Of a stretch of 6,707 nt of DNA, positions 1 through 5,890 are shown one piece after another. Numbering within the stretch: the first letter of the stretch is position 1; every line of letters begins with the position of its first letter. The DNA is from Actinomycetes bacterium (GTDB taxonomy: Bacteria > Actinomycetota > Coriobacteriia > Coriobacteriales > Eggerthellaceae), in NCBI GenBank assembly GCA_023395755.1, contig JAEWYG010000219.1:1-6707 (forward strand). The letters are read 5' to 3'. The notes under the pieces are model-generated. The model was not told the origin of the DNA, ran no database searches, and saw only the letters and a program-made list of their open reading frames with translations. The position numbers were made by a program, and so were the translations under genes.

Positions 1-500
1 ACCTCGAGAACATGTGTCTGCGCTTCGAGAAGAAGATTTCCGATCTTGAATTGACGCGCACCATCGCTCTGCAAACCGCGCCACAAATTCGCCTTGTTCA
101 GGCTGGCGAGGTGACTATGATCGAAAAGATTCAGACCACCTTAGTTAATACCATCCCCCTTTGGAAGAGTCAGATGGTTTTGGCTTTGGGCATTGCTAAT
201 TCCGAAGCAGCAGTGAAGGCTCAGACCGCGGTTACCGACATGACCAATGAACTGCTGCGCAAAAACGCCGATATGCTGCAGCAATCAACGGTGCAGATTG
301 CTCGCGAATCTGAGCGCGGCATCGTGGATATCGAGACTCTGCAACATACCAATGAGTCGCTTATTAAAACGTTCGATGAAGTGATGCAGATTCAACAAGA
401 GGGTCGCCAAAAGAGGCAGGAAGCTGAAGTTGAGATTCGTCGTTTGGAAGGCGAGCTCAAGCAGAAACTCTTGGAAGTTTCCCAGCAGGGCGTGAAATAG
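1..500 (+). CDS. TelA-family toxic anion resistance protein, 3' fragment
   Basis: This is the C-terminal part of a gene that begins before the window; the first complete codon is at position 3 and the TAG stop is at 498-500. The frame is open through the left edge, so the ATG at 12 is probably internal. Visible signatures of the TelA family (tellurite/toxic-anion resistance, also called YceH/KlaA-like) are RFEKKISDLELTR, then APQIRLVQ, NTIPLWKSQ, LLRKNADMLQQSTVQIARE and the block ERGIVDIETLQHTNESLI. The last 45 or so residues are rich in Glu, Lys, Gln and Arg and look like an amphipathic coiled coil (EEGRQKR-type segment). There is no transmembrane segment in the visible part. The family is found widely in Gram-positive bacteria, and its biochemical role is poorly settled; links to tellurite, bacteriocin and cell-envelope stress tolerance are known from other members. 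The upstream partner gene, often informative for this family, is outside the window. Family assignment is firm; function is not. Confidence 0.88.
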   Translation, partial: LENMCLRFEKKISDLELTRTIALQTAPQIRLVQAGEVTMIEKIQTTLVNTIPLWKSQMVLALGIANSEAAVKAQTAVTDMTNELLRKNADMLQQSTVQIARESERGIVDIETLQHTNESLIKTFDEVMQIQQEGRQKRQEAEVEIRRLEGELKQKLLEVSQQGVK

Positions 501-522
501 GTTTTCGAAACCTCATTCTTTT
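499..522 (+). terminator. Possible Rho-independent terminator overlapping the telA-like stop codon
   Basis: A 6-bp stem, AGGTTT (499-504) with AAACCT (508-513), closes on a 3-nt TCG loop (or a 4-bp stem with a larger loop). It is followed by the pyrimidine-rich run CATTCTTTT. The stem begins inside the TAG stop. The stem is short and AT-rich and the T tract is interrupted, so this is a modest candidate. Confidence 0.4.
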
Positions 523-551
523 ACGCGAATAATTGAATACCAAAAGATAAT

Positions 552-584
552 CGTAAGGATAGTTGCTGATTGACTATCCTTACG
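552..584. repeat. Perfect inverted repeat / stem-loop (12-bp arms, 9-nt loop)
   Basis: CGTAAGGATAGT (552-563) is the exact reverse complement of ACTATCCTTACG (573-584), with loop TGCTGATTG. On the + strand no T run follows. On the - strand the stem is followed by the T-rich ATTATCTTTTG. It could be a transcription-blocking or mRNA 3'-end-stabilising hairpin for the telA-like transcript, a weak terminator for reverse transcription, or a protein-binding site. The structure is directly visible; the role is open. Confidence 0.7.
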
Positions 585-645
585 GTGTAATTGAGCCTCT
601 CGCGAGCTTCCTCTCGTTCAAAAGAAACGACGTTGCGTGGAAATG

Positions 646-716
646 GTAACACGAATTTAAAAAACGTAACACTGTTGATTGGGTAGACGGTTGATTGGTG
701 TTTGGGATGGTAGACG
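646..716. repeat. Cluster of short direct repeats upstream of the Sua5/TsaC promoter
   Basis: Three different motifs each occur twice: GTAACAC at 646-652 and 666-672 (20-bp period), GTTGATTGG at 674-682 and 690-698 (16-bp period), and GGTAGACG at 682-689 and 709-716 (27-bp period). They sit immediately upstream of the extended -10 element at 720-728. Repeated binding sites for a regulator would look like this, but no known operator is recognised. Confidence 0.55.
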
Positions 717-719
717 CCG

Positions 720-728
720 TGCTACAAT
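720..728 (+). promoter_or_regulatory. Extended -10 promoter element for the Sua5/TsaC gene
   Basis: TGCTACAAT fits the extended -10 pattern TGnTAnnnT, with TACAAT at 723-728. No good -35 hexamer lies 16-18 bp upstream (TTTGGG or GTTTGG is the best there), which is tolerated by extended -10 promoters. Transcription would start near 735 and leave a leader of about 100 nt before the start codon at 837. Confidence 0.5.
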
Positions 729-736
729 GCTAACCC

Positions 737-768
737 TCCCTTGAAGAGGGAAGTCTGTTGGCGACAGA
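737..768 (+). promoter_or_regulatory. Two small hairpins in the Sua5/TsaC leader
   Basis: TCCCT (737-741) can pair with AGGGA (747-751), and TCTGT (754-758) pairs with ACAGA (764-768). The element GCGACAGA occurs at 761-768 and again at 779-786. No known riboswitch or T-box consensus is recognised. The stems are short, so this could be simple leader structure. Confidence 0.3.
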
Positions 769-836
769 TAAGAAGAGCGCGACAGAATGGGTTTGTGCGT
801 GCAATAATTAGGTTCTACAAGTAGCGAGGTTGGTTT

Positions 837-1445
837 ATGGTAGTGCGGTCAAGCACGATAGAGCAGGCTGCCTCAGCGCTTCTACGCGGCGATGCTGCCA
901 TTTTCCCTACCGATACTGTGTATGGCGTAGGTGTGGCGGTGGGTGCAGCCGAGGGACCTCAGTTGCTCTATGACCTAAAGGAGCGGGAGAGCGGTAAGCC
1001 TATTGCTTGGTTGGTGGGCGGCGTGGAAGATATCGATCGTTACGGTTGCGAAATTCCTGAACTGGCTTATCGTTTAGCTCGGGCGTTTTGGCCTGGCCCT
1101 CTGACGCTCGTGGTGAAAGCGAGCAACGAGGTACCCCCGGCATTTTGTTCAGAAGCGGGAACCATTGGTTTGCGTATGCCCGACAGTAAAACGGCGTGTG
1201 CGCTCATCGATGCTGTTGGCATGCCGCTTGCAACCACGTCGGCAAATTTTTCCGGGCAGGCAGCATCCTGCAAGTCTGTCGAGTTAGATCCTGCTTTTGT
1301 TGAGCGTGTCGGCCTAATGGTGGCCGACGCTGACGACGCGGGTAAAAGTGGTGTTGCGTCTACCGTTATTGACTGCACGCAGGCTCAGCCTATTATCGTT
1401 CGCGAGGGGGCCGTTACTCTCGCCGATATCCGCCTGCTCGCTTAG
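837..1445 (+). CDS. L-threonylcarbamoyladenylate synthase (Sua5/YrdC/TsaC family)
   Basis: The 202-residue product matches the single-domain YrdC/TsaC form in length; the longer Sua5 form with an extra C-terminal domain (about 340 residues) is excluded. The family makes threonylcarbamoyl-AMP from threonine, bicarbonate and ATP, the first step of the t6A modification at position 37 of ANN-decoding tRNAs, in the cytoplasm. Visible features are the N-terminal FPTDTVYGVG strand (residues 23-32), the KxR pair K48/R50 in LKERESGKP, the substrate-binding run AFWPGPLTLV, and the SxN motif S135/N137 in TTSANFSG. The C-terminal STVID...IVREG block is typical. The ATG at 837 has GAGG at 826-829, seven bases upstream. 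The gene stands alone behind a 336-bp regulatory region and is followed by a new promoter, so it may be monocistronic. The paralogue YciO shares the fold, but the KxR/SxN set and genome context favour TsaC. I leave the symbol blank because the tsaC, sua5 and ywlC names are all used. Confidence 0.93.
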   Translation: MVVRSSTIEQAASALLRGDAAIFPTDTVYGVGVAVGAAEGPQLLYDLKERESGKPIAWLVGGVEDIDRYGCEIPELAYRLARAFWPGPLTLVVKASNEVPPAFCSEAGTIGLRMPDSKTACALIDAVGMPLATTSANFSGQAASCKSVELDPAFVERVGLMVADADDAGKSGVASTVIDCTQAQPIIVREGAVTLADIRLLA

Positions 1446-1495
1446 CGCCTCTTTGCGTTTTGCTCCGCACAGGCAACTCGCATTGAGGGGGAGTC

Positions 1496-1509
1496 GTTTA
1501 CGCGTAAAC
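1496..1509. promoter_or_regulatory. Perfect 14-bp palindrome, candidate operator for the lipase-glpK unit
   Basis: GTTTACGCGTAAAC is identical to its own reverse complement. It sits just upstream of the TATACT element at 1523-1528 and covers the expected -35 region, a position where a dimeric repressor would block polymerase. A LacI- or TetR-type dimer would suit such a site. I do not recognise it as a known operator, and the regulator is not in the window. Confidence 0.5.
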
Positions 1510-1522
1510 CTTACTGCTCGGG

Positions 1523-1528
1523 TATACT
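1523..1528 (+). promoter_or_regulatory. -10 element of the lipase-glpK promoter
   Basis: TATACT differs from the TATAAT consensus at one position and lies 33 bp before the lipase start codon. The nearest -35-like hexamer, TTTACG at 1497-1502, gives a long 20-bp spacer and lies inside the palindrome; a 17-bp spacer would place ACGCGT there, which is poor. A weak -35 suggests the promoter may need an activator or be held down by the palindrome-binding protein. Confidence 0.5.
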
Positions 1529-1548
1529 GAAAACAACCAACAAACTCT

Positions 1549-1556
1549 GGGGAGGG
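1549..1556 (+). promoter_or_regulatory. Strong ribosome binding site deciding the lipase start
   Basis: GGGGAGGG ends five bases before the ATG at 1562. An in-frame GTG at 1556 overlaps this purine run and would have no site of its own, so ATG 1562 is preferred. Confidence 0.7.
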
Positions 1557-1561
1557 TGTGT

Positions 1562-2533
1562 ATGGCTTTCACGGTATCGAGAACAACAATTGGTTTTCTC
1601 TCGCATGATAAGACAACGCAAATCAAGGGGCTCATTTGGACGCCTGAAGGGATGGGAAGTTCCGCACCGCGTGGTATCGTGCAAATCGTTCATGGAATGG
1701 CCGAACATATCGGTCGCTACGACGACTTTGCCCGTTTTCTTTCGGGGCAGGGTTATGTGGTGTGCGCGCATGACCATATAGGTCACGGTAAAAGTGTATC
1801 CTCGCCCGATAGGTACGGTTGTTTACCTATTCAGGGTGGTAAAGATGTGCTTATTGAAGACGTGCACGAATTGCGCAAGACCGTGGCGGCCCGCTATGCG
1901 CGGCAGATTCCCTATATCTTGTTTGGGCATTCCATGGGAAGTTTTATTGTGCGCGCCTATCTTGCGCGCTATGCCGAAGGTTTAGCTGCGGCGGTTATTT
2001 GTGGCACAGGTCAGCAACCACTTATATTGTCGAAAGGCGGTAATTTTCTTGCGCGCCGTATTGCGGCATCACGAGGAGAAGATTTCAAAAGTTCCCTGTT
2101 GCATAACAGGGGGGCTGGCGCCTATTCTCGGCAGGTTGCAAATGCACGTACGGAGTTCGACTGGCTATCTACCGATCCGGCGGTAGTAGACGCGTATGCT
2201 GCCGACGAGCAGTGTGGGTTTGTATTTTCAGCGGGCGGATATGCAACCTTAACCGACCTGACCGGCGAGATCGCTACGCACGCTCACGTTGCAAAGATTC
2301 CGCACGATTTGCCTGTGCTGTTTGTGTCGGGGGCTAACGATCCGGTGGGTGGGTGCGGTAAAGGCGTGCGCGCTGCCGCTGAACAGCTACGCCGAGCCGG
2401 TGTGAAAAAGGTGGATGTTGTGCTGTATGAAGGTATGCGCCACGAGATACTCAACGAACCGGGACATGAGCAGGTTTACGCTGAAATAGCTCAATGGATA
2501 GGGGAGTACGCATGCGTGCGTCCTATATCATAG
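1562..2533 (+). CDS. Alpha/beta hydrolase, monoacylglycerol lipase / lysophospholipase-like
   Basis: The 323-residue product belongs to the alpha/beta-hydrolase group that includes monoacylglycerol lipase and lysophospholipase L2 (serine aminopeptidase S33-type fold). Visible features in order are the oxyanion-hole motif HGMAEH starting at H44, the DHIGHGKS loop, the nucleophile elbow GHSMG with S124, the acid candidate D260 in SGANDPVG, and H294 in GMRHEILNE. The HGxxEH plus DHxGHGxS pair is typical of monoacylglycerol lipases. The expected reaction is hydrolysis of a monoacylglycerol or lysophospholipid to a fatty acid and glycerol or a glycerol-phosphate head group. No signal peptide is evident (the N-terminus MAFTVSRTTIGF is not a typical one), so it probably acts inside the cell or on the inner membrane face. 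The last 22 bp overlap glpK, whose product would phosphorylate released glycerol; that context supports glycerol release but does not fix the substrate. Other esters cannot be excluded. Confidence 0.87.
   Translation: MAFTVSRTTIGFLSHDKTTQIKGLIWTPEGMGSSAPRGIVQIVHGMAEHIGRYDDFARFLSGQGYVVCAHDHIGHGKSVSSPDRYGCLPIQGGKDVLIEDVHELRKTVAARYARQIPYILFGHSMGSFIVRAYLARYAEGLAAAVICGTGQQPLILSKGGNFLARRIAASRGEDFKSSLLHNRGAGAYSRQVANARTEFDWLSTDPAVVDAYAADEQCGFVFSAGGYATLTDLTGEIATHAHVAKIPHDLPVLFVSGANDPVGGCGKGVRAAAEQLRRAGVKKVDVVLYEGMRHEILNEPGHEQVYAEIAQWIGEYACVRPIS
2501..2506 (+). promoter_or_regulatory. glpK ribosome binding site inside the lipase gene
   Basis: GGGGAG lies five bases before the ATG at 2512, within the lipase reading frame. 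This chooses ATG 2512 over the in-frame ATG at 2494, which has no comparable site and would add six residues (MDRGVR) ahead of the conserved start. Translational coupling between the two genes is likely. Confidence 0.7.
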
Positions 2534-4005
2534 CCCTTGATCAGGGCACCACCTCATCGCGTGCGATGCTTGTGGATGCTGAGGGGCGTGCTGTTGCTGC
2601 GGTGCAGAATATCTTCCCGCAGATTTACCCCCAGCCCGGTTGGGTAGAACACGACCCGCGCGATATATTGTCTTCGCAGCTTTCTGCATTAACTGAACTT
2701 ATGGTGTCTCATGGTTTGGAGCCCTCCGATATTGATAGCATTGGTATTACGAATCAGCGTGAAACCACGGTACTCTGGAACCGCGAGACCGGTCAGCCGG
2801 TAGCTAACGCCATTGTGTGGCAATGTCGTCGTACGGCCCCTATTGTTGAGGAATTGTGTGGCGATGCAAACATTGCGCGCATGGTTACCGATAAAACAGG
2901 TCTGGTGCCCGATGCCTATTTCTCGGCCAGTAAGATTAAGTGGTTACTTGATCATGTGCCGGGTGCGCGTGAAGATGCAACGGCGGGAAAACTAGCCTTC
3001 GGTACCGTGGATAGCTGGTTGGTCTGGGTGCTTACGAATGGCCGGGTGCATGCTACCGATGTAACAAATGCCAGTCGTACCATGCTCTATAACATTCACG
3101 AGATGTGTTGGGACCCTTGGTTGCTTGATCTGTTTGGTGTTCCCTCTTCGCTTTTGCCCGAAGTACGTCCCTCGTCGGGAGATTTTGGGGTAACGGCAAC
3201 CCCTGGTATCGTGCCGGGTATACCCATCCGTGGTGTGGCGGGCGACCAACAGGCAGCTCTATTCGGTCAGTGTTGTTTTGAGGCTGGTCAGGCGAAAAAC
3301 ACGTATGGAACCGGTTGCTTTTTGCTGATGCATACAGGTAGTGAGGCGTGTCAATCTACTCACAACCTCATAACCACTCTTGCCGCATCGGCGCCAGGCA
3401 TCTCGCATTCCGAATATGCGCTCGAAGGAAGCGTGTTTGTAGCGGGAGCTCTTATGCAGTGGCTGCGCGACGAACTGGGTCTTATCGACAACGTGGCTGA
3501 AACGTCCGATTTGGCGCGTAGTGTGGAGAGTACAGGTGGTGTGTACGTGGTGCCGGCGTTTACCGGTTTGGGTGCACCGTACTGGGATGCCGACGCGCGT
3601 GGTGCTGTCTATGGGCTTACGCGTGGCACGAACCGTGCGCATATCGTGCGTGCTGCCGTTGAGTCGTTGGCTTATCAGGTGCACGATCTTGTAGTGGCTA
3701 TGGAGGCAGATGCGGGTCGGGCCTTGAGTGTGTTGAAGGTGGATGGTGGCGCGTCTTCCAACGATTTTCTCATGCAGTTCCAAAGCGACCTCTTGCGCAC
3801 CCCACTGCACCGTCCTCAAAATACGGAGACGACGGCGCTCGGCGCAGCATATTTAGCCGGATTGTCCACCGGTTTCTGGAAGAATGTCGATCGCCTCTGT
3901 GATTTGCGTTCTTCAGATACGGTGTATCAACCTGGCATGGAAGATGTGCGTCATGCTGAGCTGCTGGCGGGATGGGAACGTGCCGTGAGGCGTACGATGA
4001 GTTAA
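2512..4005 (+). CDS. glpK: Glycerol kinase
   Basis: The 497-residue product has the length of bacterial GlpK (E. coli 502). It phosphorylates glycerol with ATP to sn-glycerol-3-phosphate in the cytoplasm. FGGY-kinase signatures are visible throughout: ALDQGTTSSRA with D10 and T13, ITNQRETTVLW, WQCRRT, GDQQAALFGQ with the catalytic-base D245, NTYGTGCFLL, FTGLGAPYWD, the ATP-site block VDGGASSNDFLMQFQ, and TALGAAYLAG near the C-terminus. Numbering runs in register with E. coli through D245. In the regulatory loop before it, position 236 is Gly where E. coli has the fructose-1,6-bisphosphate ligand R236, and position 232 is Gly where Enterococcus-type enzymes carry the HPr-phosphorylated His in a YHFFG motif. 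Neither known control is therefore expected. The start overlaps the lipase gene by 22 bp, making a two-gene unit. No glpF or glpD is in the window, so glycerol entry and further oxidation must be encoded elsewhere. Other FGGY kinases are unlikely given the close motif match. Confidence 0.97.
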   Translation: MRASYIIALDQGTTSSRAMLVDAEGRAVAAVQNIFPQIYPQPGWVEHDPRDILSSQLSALTELMVSHGLEPSDIDSIGITNQRETTVLWNRETGQPVANAIVWQCRRTAPIVEELCGDANIARMVTDKTGLVPDAYFSASKIKWLLDHVPGAREDATAGKLAFGTVDSWLVWVLTNGRVHATDVTNASRTMLYNIHEMCWDPWLLDLFGVPSSLLPEVRPSSGDFGVTATPGIVPGIPIRGVAGDQQAALFGQCCFEAGQAKNTYGTGCFLLMHTGSEACQSTHNLITTLAASAPGISHSEYALEGSVFVAGALMQWLRDELGLIDNVAETSDLARSVESTGGVYVVPAFTGLGAPYWDADARGAVYGLTRGTNRAHIVRAAVESLAYQVHDLVVAMEADAGRALSVLKVDGGASSNDFLMQFQSDLLRTPLHRPQNTETTALGAAYLAGLSTGFWKNVDRLCDLRSSDTVYQPGMEDVRHAELLAGWERAVRRTMS

Positions 4006-4006
4006 G

Positions 4007-4022
4007 GCGCACAGCGCACAGC
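4007..4022. repeat. Short tandem heptamer repeat after glpK
   Basis: GCGCACA occurs twice in tandem followed by GC, starting one base past the glpK stop codon. It has no hairpin potential worth naming and no clear terminator follows in the 96-bp gap to rpiB, so read-through from glpK into rpiB is possible. Confidence 0.4.
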
Positions 4023-4101
4023 TTCTCCTTGTCGAGAGCGCAATAGATCGCGGTACTGTCGGGTTAATGGGTAGGTAGTAGCAACAGGAAAGGTGTACTT
4101 G

Positions 4102-4542
4102 ATGATAATCAGTATAGCCAGCGACCATGCGGGATTTTGTCAAAAGCAACCGCTTGCCGCTTATTTGCGCGAGCAAGGTTATGACGTGCTTGATCGCGGC
4201 CCCGAGTCTGAAGATCGGGTCGACTATCCAGACTATGCCGCGTTAGTCGCGTGCGATATTGCCAGCGGAGAGGCAGATCGCGGTGTGCTGGTATGTGGCA
4301 CGGGCATTGGTATGGCGGTGGCGGCGAATAAGATGCGTGGCATCCGCGCTGCGAATGTGGTTACACCCGAGTTTGCTGCACTGGCACGTGAGCACAATGA
4401 TGCCAATATTGTTACCGTGTCGGCTCGCTTTGTCGACGAAGCGGTGAACCGCGCCATTTTGGACGCGTTCCTATCCACCGACTTCGGGGGTGGGCGCCAT
4501 GCAGATCGCGTGGCAAAGATTGCCGCTCTCGAAAGCAACTAG
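4102..4542 (+). CDS. rpiB: Ribose-5-phosphate isomerase B
   Basis: The 146-residue product is the usual RpiB size (E. coli 149). It interconverts ribose-5-phosphate and ribulose-5-phosphate in the non-oxidative pentose phosphate pathway, in the cytoplasm. Visible signatures are IASDHAGF at residues 5-12, DYPDYA, the active-site run GVLVCGTGIGMAVAANK with the catalytic-type C65, and REHNDANIV with H98. The start is ATG 4102, eight bases after AGGAAAGG (4086-4093). An in-frame GTG at 4093 overlaps that site and would add only MYL, so it is rejected. RpiB and the sugar-phosphate isomerase LacA/LacB share the fold; single-subunit length, the C65/H98 pair and the neighbouring glyA and upp favour RpiB. 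It supplies ribose-5-phosphate for PRPP, the co-substrate of the upp product two genes downstream. A related activity on allose-6-phosphate is known for some members and cannot be excluded. Confidence 0.93.
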   Translation: MIISIASDHAGFCQKQPLAAYLREQGYDVLDRGPESEDRVDYPDYAALVACDIASGEADRGVLVCGTGIGMAVAANKMRGIRAANVVTPEFAALAREHNDANIVTVSARFVDEAVNRAILDAFLSTDFGGGRHADRVAKIAALESN

Positions 4543-4571
4543 TCTGCAACCACCCGGTATCCGTATCGTTG

Positions 4572-4580
4572 TGCTAGCAT
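4572..4580 (+). promoter_or_regulatory. Extended -10 promoter element for glyA-upp-dCMP deaminase
   Basis: TGCTAGCAT matches the TGnTAnnnT pattern, with TAGCAT at 4575-4580 and no good -35 hexamer at the expected distance. It would start transcription near 4587, about 30 nt before glyA. It resembles the TGCTACAAT element before the Sua5/TsaC gene. Confidence 0.45.
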
Positions 4581-4617
4581 AAGTGCACTATCGACGATCC
4601 TGTGAAAGGAAGCCCTC

Positions 4618-5874
4618 ATGCCTCTGACCTACCTGTCCCAGGCCGATGCCGCCGTTGCCGACGTGCTGCGCCAGGAACTTGCCCGCGAGCGCGACTCTGT
4701 CGAACTTATCGCTTCAGAGAATTTTACGTCGCTTGCCGTTATGGAAGCAGTGGGCAGTGTGCTCACGAATAAGTACGCTGAGGGTTATCCTGGTAAGCGC
4801 TACTATGGCGGCTGTGAAAAGGTTGATATTGTTGAGGATTTAGCGCGCGATCGCGCTTGCGAGTTGTTTGGCTCCAACTTCGCGAATGTGCAGCCTCATT
4901 GCGGTGCCAATGCGAATCTGGGTGCGTACGAAGCGTTGATCGAGCTGGGCGATACGGTGTTAGGTATGAGCCTGGCTGAGGGTGGTCACCTCACCCATGG
5001 CTCACCGGTTAACTTCTCGGGTCGTCATTACAACTTTGCTAGCTATGGCGTGGATGCTGAGACTGAAACCATCAATTACGACGAGGTTGAACGCATTGCT
5101 AAGGAGGTGTGTCCTAAACTTATCGTAGGTGGAGCTAGTGCCTATCCGCGTGTTATCGACTTCGAGCGTATGGCTGCTATCGCACACGAGGTGGGCGCTT
5201 ACTTTATGGTCGATATGGCACATATCGCTGGTCTTGTAGCCACGGGCGCACATCCCAGTCCTGTGCCGTACGCCGATGTGGTTACTTCCACTAGCCATAA
5301 GACTTTGCGTGGCCCGCGTGGTGGATTCATTCTCTCGAACAACGAAGAAATTGCCAAAAAGATTGACAAAGCAGTGTTCCCTGGTTCGCAAGGTGGCCCG
5401 CTCATGCATGTTATTGCGGGCAAAGCTGTAGCTTTTGGTGAGGCGCTGAAACCCTCCTATAAGGAGTACATCGATCACGTAGTGGAGAATGCGAATACGC
5501 TTGGTCAGGGCATGATGGATGGTGGTTTGCGCCTCGTATCAGGGGGTACCGATAACCACCTATGTCTGGTGGATCTGACTCCCGCCGATGTCACGGGCAA
5601 AGATGCCGAGAAGCTACTGGAGAGCGTTGGCCTTACGGTGAATAAGAACTCTATTCCCAATGAACCCCGTTCGCCGTTTGTTACGAGTGGTATTCGTGTC
5701 GGCTCGGCGGCGGCTACCACCCGCGGGTTTACCGCCCAAGATTTCTACGAAGTAGGACAGCTTATCGCCCGTACCGTCTTCCATGCCGAAGACGATGCTG
5801 CGCTTGCTGATATCCAAACTAAGGTGGCCGATCTGCTGGCTGCCCATCCGCTTTATCCCGAATTGAACTACTAA
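4618..5874 (+). CDS. glyA: Serine hydroxymethyltransferase
   Basis: The 418-residue product matches GlyA in length (E. coli 417). This PLP enzyme converts serine and tetrahydrofolate to glycine and 5,10-methylene-tetrahydrofolate, the main one-carbon source for thymidylate, purine and methionine synthesis. Visible features are ELIASENFTS near the N-terminus, EGYPGKRYYGG, VDMAHIAGLVA with D199 and H202 at the PLP site, the Schiff-base lysine K228 in STSHKTLRGPRGG, and the C-terminal SGIRVGSAAATTRG block with its carboxylate-binding Arg. All key residues are present and no frameshift is seen. The ATG at 4618 follows AAAGGAAG (4605-4612). It is separated from rpiB by 75 bp holding a candidate promoter, and from upp by only 16 bp, so it probably leads a glyA-upp-dCMP deaminase operon. 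No glycine-riboswitch-sized leader is present. Confidence 0.98.
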   Translation: MPLTYLSQADAAVADVLRQELARERDSVELIASENFTSLAVMEAVGSVLTNKYAEGYPGKRYYGGCEKVDIVEDLARDRACELFGSNFANVQPHCGANANLGAYEALIELGDTVLGMSLAEGGHLTHGSPVNFSGRHYNFASYGVDAETETINYDEVERIAKEVCPKLIVGGASAYPRVIDFERMAAIAHEVGAYFMVDMAHIAGLVATGAHPSPVPYADVVTSTSHKTLRGPRGGFILSNNEEIAKKIDKAVFPGSQGGPLMHVIAGKAVAFGEALKPSYKEYIDHVVENANTLGQGMMDGGLRLVSGGTDNHLCLVDLTPADVTGKDAEKLLESVGLTVNKNSIPNEPRSPFVTSGIRVGSAAATTRGFTAQDFYEVGQLIARTVFHAEDDAALADIQTKVADLLAAHPLYPELNY

Positions 5875-5890
5875 GAAAGAGGACGTCTTT

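Larger units (their letters stand above)
501..836. other. 336-bp non-coding region between the telA-like gene and the Sua5/TsaC gene
   Basis: I find no convincing gene on either strand here. In order, the region holds a small hairpin at the telA-like stop, a long perfect stem-loop at 552-584, a group of short direct repeats between 646 and 716, an extended -10 promoter element at 720-728, and a leader of about 100 nt with two small hairpins and a six-codon ORF. Its size and repeat content stand out in a window where the other gaps are at most about 116 bp. Confidence 0.75.

Noticed and set aside
734..836. T-box or metabolite riboswitch before the Sua5/TsaC gene
   Set aside because: The leader is too short and lacks T-box conserved sequence, an antiterminator/terminator pair or any aptamer core I recognise.
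1556..1561. GTG start for the lipase two codons before ATG 1562
   Set aside because: The GTG overlaps the GGGGAGGG ribosome site, so it could not use that site; ATG 1562 has proper spacing.
2494..2511. Upstream ATG start for glpK
   Set aside because: There is no ribosome site before it, and starting at 2512 places D10, T13 and D245 in the same numbering as E. coli GlpK.
3259..3819. 186-codon open frame on the minus strand
   Set aside because: It is fully antisense to the catalytic part of glpK, has a His/Arg/Thr-rich composition typical of an antisense frame, and shows no family motif or ribosome site.
4029..4059. Possible rpiB promoter TTGTCG with TACTGT
   Set aside because: The 19-bp spacer and weak hexamers are not convincing; rpiB may be read from the glpK transcript or from an unrecognised promoter.
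5002..5478. 158-codon open frame on the minus strand
   Set aside because: It lies entirely opposite glyA, where the forward frame has all serine hydroxymethyltransferase motifs; the reverse translation resembles no known protein.
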